Of a stretch of 10,899 bases of DNA, positions 1 through 5,686 are shown one piece after another. Each line of letters starts with the position of its first letter. The stretch's first letter is position 1. The translations under genes and the position numbers were made by a program. The DNA comes from Solirubrobacteraceae bacterium (GTDB lineage: Bacteria > Actinomycetota > Thermoleophilia > Solirubrobacterales > Solirubrobacteraceae), in NCBI GenBank assembly GCA_024710825.1, contig JANJUA010000220.1:1-10899 (forward strand). Reading direction: 5' to 3'. The notes below the pieces were generated by a model. That model was not told the DNA's origin. It saw nothing but the letters and a program-made list of their open reading frames with translations, and did not search any database.

Positions 1-324
1 AAGCTCCTCGGCGTGCGGGCCGTGATCGCCGAGTCGTTCGAGCGCATCCACCGCTCCAACCTCGTCGGCATGGGCGTGTTGCCGCTCCAGTACCAGGACG
101 GCGAGAGCGCCGAGTCGCTCGGGCTCAGCGGCGAGGAGGAGTTCGAGATCCTCGGCATCTCCGAGCCGCTGAACGCCGGCGAGGCGCCGCCGCGCGAGGT
201 CACGGTGAAGGCGGGCGACGTCGAGTTCCGGGCGCGGGTGCGGATCGACACGCCGAAGGAGGCGCTGTACTTCCGCCACGGCGGGATCCTGCCGTTCGTG
301 CTCAGGCAGCTCCGTCAGGGCTGA
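1..324 (+). CDS. acnA: Aconitate hydratase, C-terminal fragment
   Basis: This is the last 107 codons of an aconitase; the 5' part lies left of the window. Aconitase interconverts citrate and isocitrate in the cytoplasm through a 4Fe-4S cluster. The fragment belongs to the C-terminal swivel domain. It contains the [19 protein letters not shown] block (visible residues 11-29), whose Arg-Ser-Asn belongs to the substrate-binding site in the AcnA/IRP1 family, followed by a [15 protein letters not shown] segment and a closing [17 protein letters not shown] tail typical of AcnA. Reading is in frame from base 1 to the TGA at 322-324. The last 23 bases overlap the 3' end of the opposite-strand response regulator. 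Family assignment is secure; AcnA rather than AcnB follows from the RIHRSN block and the tail. Confidence 0.95.
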   Translation, partial: KLLGVRAVIAESFERIHRSNLVGMGVLPLQYQDGESAESLGLSGEEEFEILGISEPLNAGEAPPREVTVKAGDVEFRARVRIDTPKEALYFRHGGILPFVLRQLRQG

Positions 325-742
325 CGTCGCCCGCGGCGGCCGCCGCGTTGCCCGGGGGGGTCGACCCGTCGGGCGCGGCGCCCCGCGCGGCGAGGCGGAT
401 CGCGTCGAACAGCTCGGGGAGGGCGGTGCCCTTGTCGACCGCCCCGTGCGCGCCCGCCTCGACGGCGACCCGCTCGAGCCCCGAGTCGACGTTCCCGGAC
501 ACGACGAGCACGGCCGGCGGGGCGGGCTCGCGCAGGATCGAGCGCACCAGGGCGATGCCGTCGTATTCGCCCAGGCGAGCGTCGACGAGCGCCACGTCGG
601 GCCGCGTGCGGCGGATCAGCTCGATCGCGTCCCGCGGCCGCGCGGCGCTCCCGACCGCGATCAACCCGGGCTCCGAGCGGACCACCGCCTCGAGCCCGGC
701 GCGCACCACGGGGTGGTCGTCGATGACGAGGACACGGATCAT
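302..742 (-). CDS. Receiver-only response regulator (NarL-like receiver, no output domain)
   Basis: A 146-residue CheY-fold receiver domain. Expected phosphorylation residues are visible: acidic pair D8-D9, phospho-acceptor D54 in VALVDARL, Ser82 in VLVVSGN and the conserved Lys104 in AVDKG. The N-terminus [20 protein letters not shown] is that of NarL/FixJ-family regulators, which normally carry a LuxR-type helix-turn-helix after the receiver. Here the receiver ends near residue 118 and only a 28-residue Ala/Gly/Pro-rich tail follows, so it cannot bind DNA in the usual way. It probably acts by protein contact or as a phosphate sink. No histidine kinase is present in the window. The ATG at 742 gives a correct receiver N-terminus; there is no clear Shine-Dalgarno. 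Its 3' end overlaps the aconitase 3' end, antisense. Confidence 0.85.
   Translation of the reverse strand: MIRVLVIDDHPVVRAGLEAVVRSEPGLIAVGSAARPRDAIELIRRTRPDVALVDARLGEYDGIALVRSILREPAPPAVLVVSGNVDSGLERVAVEAGAHGAVDKGTALPELFDAIRLAARGAAPDGSTPPGNAAAAAGDVSPDGAA
332..347. repeat. 16-bp perfect GC palindrome just after the aconitase stop
   Basis: CGCGGCGGCCGCCGCG is its own reverse complement. It begins 8 bases after the aconitase stop codon and lies inside the Ala-rich tail codons of the opposite response regulator. As RNA it could form a short all-GC hairpin in the aconitase 3' region. No U-tract follows, so it is not a canonical intrinsic terminator. Repetitive alanine codons (GCG/GCC) may alone explain it. 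Confidence 0.45.
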
Positions 743-827
743 CGGAGCCCCGATCGTCTCACTTCCGGATCGCCCGTGCGGTACGGATAACCCGAGAACC
801 GCCTCGGACTCGTCCAGCGGCGGGCTC

Positions 828-833
828 TAGTCT
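828..833 (+). promoter_or_regulatory. Putative -10 box (TAGTCT), leaderless promoter of the M42 peptidase gene
   Basis: TAGTCT matches the actinobacterial -10 consensus TANNNT and lies 8 bases before the ATG at 842, which would place transcription start at or next to that ATG. No Shine-Dalgarno is present before the ATG. The nine bases CTCTAGTCT recur exactly before the ettA start on the minus strand (9151-9159). No convincing -35 box was seen. Confidence 0.5.
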
Positions 834-841
834 TCGACCGC

Positions 842-1903
842 ATGTCGATCCCCCCGCTGCTCCGCGATCTGCTGACCACGCCGGGGCCCTCCGGCTACGA
901 GCGCGCCGCCGCCGAGGTGTGGCGCGCCGCCGCGCGCGAGTTCACCTCGCGCGTCTCGGGGGACGTGGCCGGCTCGAGCGTCGCCGTCGTCGACGGCAAG
1001 GGCGAAGGGCCGCTGCTCGCCGTCGTCGGCCACATCGACGAGATCGGCCTCGTCGTCACCCACGTCGACGACGAGGGAATGCTGTGGTTCACGAACGTCG
1101 GCGGCTGGGACCCGATCGTCCTCGTCGGCCAGCGCGTCGAGGTGCAGACGAAGGACGGCCCCATCCCGGGCGTCGTCGGGAAGAAGCCGATCCACCTGCT
1201 CAAGCCCGACGAGCGCGAGAAGGCGCCGAAGCTCACCGACCTGCACATCGACGTCGGCGCCGGCGACGGCGACGAGGCGCGGGGGCTCGTGCGCGTCGGC
1301 GACGTGGCGGTGGTCGCGGCCGAGCCGGTCGAGCTGCCCAACGGCCGCGTGGTCTCGCGCTCGCTCGACAACCGGCTCGGGTGCTACATCGCGCTCGAGG
1401 TGGCGCGCCGCGTGGCGGAGGCCGACGGCGCCGCCGGCGACGTGGCGGCGGTGGCGGTGGCCCAGGAGGAGACCACGTTCGGGGGCGCGACGACGACCGC
1501 GTACTCGCTGCAGCCGCAGGTGGCGGTCGTCGTCGACGTCACGCACGCCACCGACGCACCGGGCATCTCCGTCAAGGAGAACGGCAAGCACGAGCTCGGC
1601 AGCGGGGCCGCGATCGGCCGCGGTCCTGTCCTGCACCCGCGCGTCTTCGAGCTGCTGCACGAGACGGCGGAGGCGGAGGACGTCGCGTTCACCGTCGAGT
1701 CGCACATGGGCCGCGGGACGTTCACCGACGCCGACGCCATCCACCTGTCGCGCGCGGGCGTCCCCGTCGGGCTCGTGTCGATCCCGCTGCGCTACATGCA
1801 CTCTCCGGTCGAGCTCGTACAGCTCGGCGACGTCGAGGCGTGCATCGCGCTGATCGCCGCGTTCGCGCGCCGGCTCACCGCCGAGACCGACTTCCTGCGG
1901 TGA
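842..1903 (+). CDS. M42 family metallopeptidase (glutamyl aminopeptidase / endoglucanase-type)
   Basis: A 353-residue co-catalytic zinc aminopeptidase of family M42, usual length for these cytoplasmic peptide-trimming enzymes, which often form large TET-type complexes. Metal and catalytic residues are visible: H64 and D66 in VVGHIDEIG, bridging D176 in SLDNR, catalytic E209 with E210 in AQEET, D232 in VVVDVTHATD, and H320 in RYMHSP. Segment 80-165 matches the small beta-barrel lid inserted in M42 enzymes (GGWDPIVLVGQRVEV, GVVGKKPIHLL). The ATG at 842 is chosen because LLRDLLTTPGPSGYE is the normal family N-terminus. The stop TGA overlaps the GTG start of the next gene, so the two are translationally coupled. 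Substrate preference cannot be read from the sequence. Confidence 0.93.
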   Translation: MSIPPLLRDLLTTPGPSGYERAAAEVWRAAAREFTSRVSGDVAGSSVAVVDGKGEGPLLAVVGHIDEIGLVVTHVDDEGMLWFTNVGGWDPIVLVGQRVEVQTKDGPIPGVVGKKPIHLLKPDEREKAPKLTDLHIDVGAGDGDEARGLVRVGDVAVVAAEPVELPNGRVVSRSLDNRLGCYIALEVARRVAEADGAAGDVAAVAVAQEETTFGGATTTAYSLQPQVAVVVDVTHATDAPGISVKENGKHELGSGAAIGRGPVLHPRVFELLHETAEAEDVAFTVESHMGRGTFTDADAIHLSRAGVPVGLVSIPLRYMHSPVELVQLGDVEACIALIAAFARRLTAETDFLR

Positions 1904-2607
1904 CGGCCGTGGCCGCGCCGCTGCTGCTGCTCTGGGACATCGACGGGACGCTGCTGCAGCGCGCGTCGCGCGAGCACGCCGCCGCCCTGTACGAGGCGAT
2001 GGGCGAGCTGTTCGGCATCGGCGGGCCCGACGACGGCCCGCGGGTGGACTACGCCGGCCGCACGGACATGGACATAGCGCGCTCCACGCTCGTGGCCCGC
2101 GGGATCCCCGCCCGGGACATCGACGACGGCCTGCGCGAGCTGCGCGCGCTGGCCACCGCGGCGTACGCGCGACTGGTGCCCGAAGACCTCTCCGAGCGGC
2201 TCGTCCCGGGCGTGGTCGACGTGCTCGACTGGCTGGCGGCGCGCGACGACGTCCTCCTCTCGCTGGTCACCGGCAACCTCGAGCCGATCGCCCGCCTGAA
2301 GCTGCGCGCGGCCGGCATCGGGGGCTACTTCCCGGCCGGCCAGGGCGGCTTCGGCTCCGACGACGAGGACCGCGCGGCGCTGCCCGCGATCGCGCGGGAG
2401 CGGGCCGGCGGGCACGCGCGCGAGCGGACGATCGTGATCGGGGACACGCCGCGCGACATCGCGTGCGCGCGGGCCGACGGCGTGCGGGTCATCGCGGTCG
2501 CGACCGGTCCGTACGCGTCGGGAGATCTGAGCGACGCGGACGCCGTCGCCCCCGCCGCGCCGATGCTGCGCTCGCTCATCGAGCGAGAGCTTTCCGCTAC
2601 AACCTGA
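1900..2607 (+). CDS. HAD-superfamily phosphatase (phosphoglycolate phosphatase-like)
   Basis: A 235-residue haloacid-dehalogenase phosphatase. Motif I is LLLLWDIDGTLL with nucleophile D13 and acid/base D15; motif II is T124 in SLVTGN; motif III is K134 in RLKLRAAGI; motif IV is GDTPRD with D182 and D186. The helical cap between motifs I and II (about residues 20-105) marks subclass C1, as in phosphoglycolate phosphatases and beta-phosphoglucomutases. The GTG at 1900 is chosen because it overlaps the upstream TGA (GTGA), a standard coupling arrangement; GTG at 1909 is the alternative and removes only three residues. The frame is open far upstream, but that part is antisense-like Arg/Gly-rich sequence, not coding. 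Three bases separate its stop from the phosphofructokinase ATG. Substrate is unknown; a metabolite-repair role is possible. Confidence 0.88.
   Translation: MTAVAAPLLLLWDIDGTLLQRASREHAAALYEAMGELFGIGGPDDGPRVDYAGRTDMDIARSTLVARGIPARDIDDGLRELRALATAAYARLVPEDLSERLVPGVVDVLDWLAARDDVLLSLVTGNLEPIARLKLRAAGIGGYFPAGQGGFGSDDEDRAALPAIARERAGGHARERTIVIGDTPRDIACARADGVRVIAVATGPYASGDLSDADAVAPAAPMLRSLIERELSATT
2598..2603 (+). promoter_or_regulatory. Possible weak -10 box (TACAAC) before phosphofructokinase
   Basis: TACAAC lies 7 bases before the ATG at 2611, the position used by the stronger TANNNT boxes in this window, but the last base is C instead of T. It sits within the last codons of the HAD gene. If active it would give an internal leaderless transcript for the kinase alone. 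The kinase may equally be read only by co-transcription. Confidence 0.25.
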
Positions 2608-2610
2608 GAC

Positions 2611-3636
2611 ATGCGAGTTGGAGTCCTCACCGGTGGCGGCGACTGCCCCGGCCTCAACGGCGTCATCCGCGCCGTCGTCCGTCGTGCCGTCTCCTACGGG
2701 GACGGTGTCATCGGCTTCCGCGACGGCTGGCGGGGGCCGATCGAGAACGACGCGCACCCGTTGACGCTGGACGACGTGCGCGGGATCCTGCCGCGCGGCG
2801 GCACGATCCTCGGCTCGTCGCGGACGAACCCGTTCAAGCGCGACGACGGCGTCGAGCGCATCCGGTCGGGCCTGGCCGCCCACTCGCTCGACGGGTTGAT
2901 CGCGATCGGCGGCGAGGACACGCTCGGCGCCGCGGCGAAGCTCAACGAGGCGGGCGTGAACGTCATCGGCGTGCCGAAGACGATCGACAACGACCTCGGC
3001 GGCACGGACATGACGTTCGGCTTCGACACGGCCGTGCAGACCGCGACCGAGGCGATCGACCGGCTCCACACGACGGCGGAGTCGCACAAGCGCATCCTGA
3101 TCCTCGAGGTGATGGGCCGCCACGCGGGTTGGATCGCCCTGTACTCCGGGATCGCGGGCGGTGCCGACGTGATCCTGGTCCCCGAGCGGCCGTTCGACCT
3201 CGACGACATCTGCGCGCGTCTGGAGCGCCGCTTCGCGCTCGGCCGGCACTTCGCGATCGTCGTCGTGGCCGAGGGCGCCAAGCCGAAGGGCGGCGACGTC
3301 GCCGCGCTGGGCGGCGGCGTCGACGAGTTCGGCCACGCGCGCCTCGGTGGCGTGGGGCAGAGGCTGGAGTCCGAGATCCAGGCACGGACGGGCTACGAGA
3401 CCCGCACGACCGTGCTCGGCCACATCCAGCGCGGAGGCACGCCGACGGCCTTCGACCGGGTGCTCGCCACACGGCTCGGCGTGGCCGCGATGGAGGCGGC
3501 GCACGAGGGCCGCTGGGGCATGATGTCGTCGCTGCGGGCGACCAGGATCGAGATGGTCCCGCTGTCGGAGGCGGTCGCCGGCCTGAGGACGTTGAGCGAC
3601 GAGGACCTCCACGTGGCCGACTCCCTGCTCGCCTGA
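2611..3636 (+). CDS. pfkA: 6-phosphofructokinase, predicted pyrophosphate-dependent
   Basis: A 341-residue PfkA-family enzyme converting fructose 6-phosphate to fructose 1,6-bisphosphate. Landmarks: N-terminal phosphate-donor loop LTGGGDCPGLNG (6-17), GSSRTNPF (68-75), GGEDT (100-104), PKTIDND (122-128) with catalytic D126, MGRHAGWIALYSG, VPERPFDLDDI and LGHIQRGGTPTAFDR. Residue D103 is at the position that is Gly104 in E. coli PfkA, and K123 at the position of Gly124. In this family the Asp/Lys pair marks PPi-dependent enzymes such as that of Amycolatopsis methanolica, while ATP enzymes of Streptomyces and Mycobacterium read GGEGT. A PPi enzyme is reversible and can serve glycolysis or gluconeogenesis. 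The ATG at 2611 gives the standard N-terminus, three bases after the HAD stop, so it is probably operonic. Donor specificity is prediction; the family call is firm. Confidence 0.95.
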   Translation: MRVGVLTGGGDCPGLNGVIRAVVRRAVSYGDGVIGFRDGWRGPIENDAHPLTLDDVRGILPRGGTILGSSRTNPFKRDDGVERIRSGLAAHSLDGLIAIGGEDTLGAAAKLNEAGVNVIGVPKTIDNDLGGTDMTFGFDTAVQTATEAIDRLHTTAESHKRILILEVMGRHAGWIALYSGIAGGADVILVPERPFDLDDICARLERRFALGRHFAIVVVAEGAKPKGGDVAALGGGVDEFGHARLGGVGQRLESEIQARTGYETRTTVLGHIQRGGTPTAFDRVLATRLGVAAMEAAHEGRWGMMSSLRATRIEMVPLSEAVAGLRTLSDEDLHVADSLLA

Positions 3637-3667
3637 GCGGGCCGGCCGCCGCGTGCGCCGCGTGGAC

Positions 3668-3673
3668 TACGCT
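3668..3673 (+). promoter_or_regulatory. Putative -10 box (TACGCT) of the PAP2 gene
   Basis: TACGCT fits TANNNT and lies 8 bases before the ATG at 3682, in the 45-base gap after phosphofructokinase. No Shine-Dalgarno precedes the ATG, so a leaderless transcript is likely. The GC-only sequence upstream offers no recognisable -35 box. Confidence 0.45.
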
Positions 3674-3681
3674 GCGTCCGC

Positions 3682-4620
3682 ATGAGCGCCGTCGAGCCCG
3701 CCGCACGGCCCCACAGCCTGCGGCGCCTGCTCGCGGTCGTCGCGCCGGTCGCCTACGTCGTCGCGCTCGGCGTGTCGATCGCAGTCGACGGGCTGCCGCT
3801 GGCGCGCGATCAGCTCTTCCTGTGGCTGCTGCTCGGCATGGCGGCCTTCAGCGTCGCCGCCTGGCGGAGCTGGGGTGCGCTGCTGCTCGAGTGGCTGCCG
3901 TTCCTGGCGCTGCTCGTCGCCTACGACTACCTGCGCGGCGCGGTCTCGGTGCCTACGGAGCAGGCGCACATCGTTCCCCAGGTGCGCTTCGACGAGTGGC
4001 TGACGGGCGGGCCGCTGCCGACGGTGTGGCTCCAGGAGCGGCTCTTCGACGCCTGGAGCCTCCAGTGGTACGACTACGCCTCCTGGGTCGTCTACATGAG
4101 CCACTTCTTCGCGGTGTGGACGGTCGCCGCGGTGCTGTGGCGCGTAGCGCACGATCGCTTCCAGCGCTACGTCGTGCTGACGGTGACGCTGACGGTGGGC
4201 GCGTTTCTGACCTACTGGCTGTGGCCGGCGCAGCCGCCGTGGCTGGCGGGGCAGGAGGGGACGATCCCCGAGGTCGCACGCGTCGTGCCGGTCGTGTGGG
4301 GGGCGCTCGGGGTGTCCAGCGCGGCGTCGATCTGGGAGGGCCACGGCGACCTCGTCAACCTCGTCGCCGCGATGCCGTCGCTGCATGCCGCGTACCCGTT
4401 CATGCTGATGCTGTTCTTCTGGTCGGCGGGCTGGTGGGTGCGGGCCGGGCTGTTCGCCTACGCGGTGGCGATGGGCTTCGTGCTCGTCTACGGCGGCGAG
4501 CACTTCGCGCTCGACATCTTCGTCGGCTGGGCCTACGCGCTGATCGCGTTCGGGCTCGTGTGGGGCGGGGGTCAGCTGCTGGCGCGCAGGCGCCAGAGGG
4601 CGTCGGTCCCCAGCGGCTGA
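3682..4620 (+). CDS. PAP2/AUR1-like integral membrane phosphatase or phosphotransferase
   Basis: A 312-residue polytopic membrane protein of the PAP2 superfamily, subgroup often annotated inositolphosphotransferase or AUR1-like. About eight hydrophobic helices can be seen (near residues 15-35, 45-61, 66-82, 132-155, 160-180, 236-252, 255-271 and 278-297). Catalytic motifs: AMPSLHAAYP with S233 and H235 (second PAP2 signature) and GGEHFALD with nucleophile H274 and D278 (third). WPAQPPW takes the place of the first signature in this subgroup. Such enzymes act at the membrane surface on lipid phosphates or transfer phospho-inositol or phospho-sugar heads; the substrate cannot be deduced. The ATG at 3682 follows a -10-like box. 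The last 49 bases overlap the opposite-strand DsbA-like gene, and a GC hairpin lies in the overlap. Confidence 0.88.
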   Translation: MSAVEPAARPHSLRRLLAVVAPVAYVVALGVSIAVDGLPLARDQLFLWLLLGMAAFSVAAWRSWGALLLEWLPFLALLVAYDYLRGAVSVPTEQAHIVPQVRFDEWLTGGPLPTVWLQERLFDAWSLQWYDYASWVVYMSHFFAVWTVAAVLWRVAHDRFQRYVVLTVTLTVGAFLTYWLWPAQPPWLAGQEGTIPEVARVVPVVWGALGVSSAASIWEGHGDLVNLVAAMPSLHAAYPFMLMLFFWSAGWWVRAGLFAYAVAMGFVLVYGGEHFALDIFVGWAYALIAFGLVWGGGQLLARRRQRASVPSG

Positions 4621-5429
4621 GCCTCGGCGATCCGCGCGAGCTCGCTCGCCGCCTCGTCGCGCGTGATCCGGGCGACCGCCGCCACCTCCTGGGTCGCCAG
4701 CGGCTCGCCGGCCCAGCGCAGGACCTCTTCGACGGAGCCGGGGTCGTCGCGGCGCTCCAGGTCCGGGCGGAGGTTCGCCATGACGACGTCGTAGACGGCG
4801 AACGGCTGAAAGCCCGGGACGGCGATCGTGACCTCGCGGTCGACGGGCCGGGTGATCTCGTACGACGGGCAGGTGTAGCGGCGTCCGCCCGACCAGTTGG
4901 CGAGCTTGTGGTCGAGCGCCCGGGCGGCGGGCATCGGCCGGCGCGCGGCCGCCGCGTCCTCGTCGACCTCAGCCTGGACGGCGGGCTCGTCCATCCATGC
5001 GCGCACGCGCTCGGGGGCGAGGCCGACGTCGCGGGCGGCGGCGGCGATGGTGGACGGCTCGTCGAGCAGCTCGCCGGCGAAGTGGCGCAGCCGCAGGCGG
5101 CGCAGCAGCGGGGCCTCGCGGTCGGGCGCGTGCCGGCGGGCGCCGACCACGGCCCGACAGGCCGGCAGGGTGGCGGCCATGCGCGGGCGCTCGGAGAGGT
5201 CGATCGGCATGCCGTGCTCCGCCGCGATCTGCGCGAACGCCTCGGACTGCTTCGCGGGGGTGAAGCCCTTCTCGTCGTACTCCTCCGGAGTGCGCGCGAG
5301 CACGACCATCCGGCGGCGCCAGGTGAGGCCCTGGTCGCCGTAGAGCCACTCGAGGCGCAGGCGGTGCGGCTCGGCGGAGAACGCCCATGGGCACCCGGGG
5401 TCGGTGAACTCGGTCACGCAGACGGTCAT
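4572..5429 (-). CDS. DsbA-family / FrnE-like protein with degenerate CxxC site
   Basis: A 285-residue protein of the DsbA/FrnE thioredoxin-like family. The N-terminus CVTEFTDPGCPWAFSAEP forms the first strand and active-site loop. The site is C13-P-W-A16: the first cysteine is kept but the second of the CxxC is alanine, so disulfide exchange by the usual two-cysteine route is not possible. An alpha-helical insertion (about residues 70-180), including LRHFAGELLDEPSTIAAAARDVGL, is typical of DsbA/FrnE folds. The C-terminal part GFQPFAVYDVVMANLRPDLERR looks like the closing thioredoxin-like segment. There is no signal peptide, so it should be cytoplasmic, like FrnE. ATG at 5429 follows a -10-like TACCGT by 6 bases. 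Relatives may be thioredoxin-fold isomerases or glutathione-transferase-like enzymes; the reaction here is unknown. Confidence 0.8.
   Translation of the reverse strand: MTVCVTEFTDPGCPWAFSAEPHRLRLEWLYGDQGLTWRRRMVVLARTPEEYDEKGFTPAKQSEAFAQIAAEHGMPIDLSERPRMAATLPACRAVVGARRHAPDREAPLLRRLRLRHFAGELLDEPSTIAAAARDVGLAPERVRAWMDEPAVQAEVDEDAAAARRPMPAARALDHKLANWSGGRRYTCPSYEITRPVDREVTIAVPGFQPFAVYDVVMANLRPDLERRDDPGSVEEVLRWAGEPLATQEVAAVARITRDEAASELARIAEAQPLGTDALWRLRASS
4579..4596. terminator. GC stem-loop in the overlap of two convergent genes
   Basis: CTGGCGC-gcag-GCGCCAG is a perfect 7-bp stem with a 4-base loop, located inside the 49-base tail-to-tail overlap of the PAP2 and DsbA-like genes. It reads the same from both strands, so it could slow or end transcription in both directions. 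It has no U-tract. Its position in coding sequence of both genes means it could be chance. Confidence 0.35.
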
Positions 5430-5435
5430 GACGCG

Positions 5436-5441
5436 ACGGTA
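5436..5441 (-). promoter_or_regulatory. Putative -10 box (TACCGT) of the DsbA-like gene
   Basis: On the minus strand TACCGT fits TANNNT and lies 6 bases before the ATG at 5429, with no Shine-Dalgarno between. It is part of GGGTACCGTCGCGTC, which recurs with a single difference before rpiA (9788-9802). A leaderless mRNA is inferred. Confidence 0.5.
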
Positions 5442-5452
5442 CCCGCCTCTGG

Positions 5453-5458
5453 CATCCT
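5453..5458 (+). promoter_or_regulatory. Possible -10 box (CATCCT) of the small membrane protein gene
   Basis: CATCCT keeps the second-position A and last T of TANNNT and lies 6 bases before the ATG at 5465. It shares the 35-base divergent gap with the DsbA-like promoter. TACCCG at 5440-5445 is a second candidate that would give a short leader. The match is imperfect. Confidence 0.3.
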
Positions 5459-5464
5459 GACCAC

Positions 5465-5683
5465 ATGAGCACCCCTGCCCGCCGTCCCTCGCGCCTGCCG
5501 CGCCGCCAGCGCGAGCAGCGCGCCTACATGGCCACGATGGTCGGCGGCGCCGCCGCCCTCGTGACCGTCGTGACCGCCATCCTCGCCATCGCCGGCATCC
5601 TCGGTTGGACGCTGCCGATAATCGCCGCGATCGTCACCGCCGTCGCCTGGTTCGTGTTCCGCGGAGCGGTCGGGCGCCGCTAG
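5465..5683 (+). CDS. Small hypothetical protein with two transmembrane helices
   Basis: A 72-residue protein of unknown function. The first 20 residues are strongly basic (RRPSRLPRRQREQR), followed by two hydrophobic helices at about 23-47 (GGAAALVTVVTAILAIAGIL) and 49-65 (LPIIAAIVTAVAWFVF) and a short basic tail. By the positive-inside rule both ends should be cytoplasmic, with the tight turn around GW-T-LP outside. GC-rich third positions and a good start context support coding. Only three bases separate its TAG from the aldo/keto reductase ATG, so the two are probably co-transcribed. I recognise no family; similar short basic two-TM proteins occur in actinobacteria. Confidence 0.75.
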   Translation: MSTPARRPSRLPRRQREQRAYMATMVGGAAALVTVVTAILAIAGILGWTLPIIAAIVTAVAWFVFRGAVGRR

Positions 5684-5686
5684 CCG

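Noticed and set aside
354..360. Seven-G run as a frameshift site in the receiver gene
   Set aside because: The run lies in the low-complexity tail after the receiver domain; there is too little sequence after it to encode a missing HTH, so I see no direct evidence of a frameshift.
919..1899. N-terminal extension of the HAD protein within the peptidase gene
   Set aside because: The upstream open frame is an Arg-rich shadow of the M42 gene; HAD motif I begins right after the GTG at 1900.
1792..3612. Minus-strand open frame of about 600 codons
   Set aside because: Antisense to the HAD and phosphofructokinase genes, with Asp/Arg/Val-rich low-complexity translation and no motif.
3637..3660. GGCCGGCC palindrome after phosphofructokinase as a terminator
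   Set aside because: Only 8 bp with no loop and no U-tract; too weak in DNA of this composition.
2463..5468. Plus-strand open frame of about 1000 codons
   Set aside because: It lies across the HAD, phosphofructokinase, PAP2 and DsbA-like genes in another frame or strand. It is Arg/Gly/Ala-rich with no domain, a normal shadow in GC-rich DNA.
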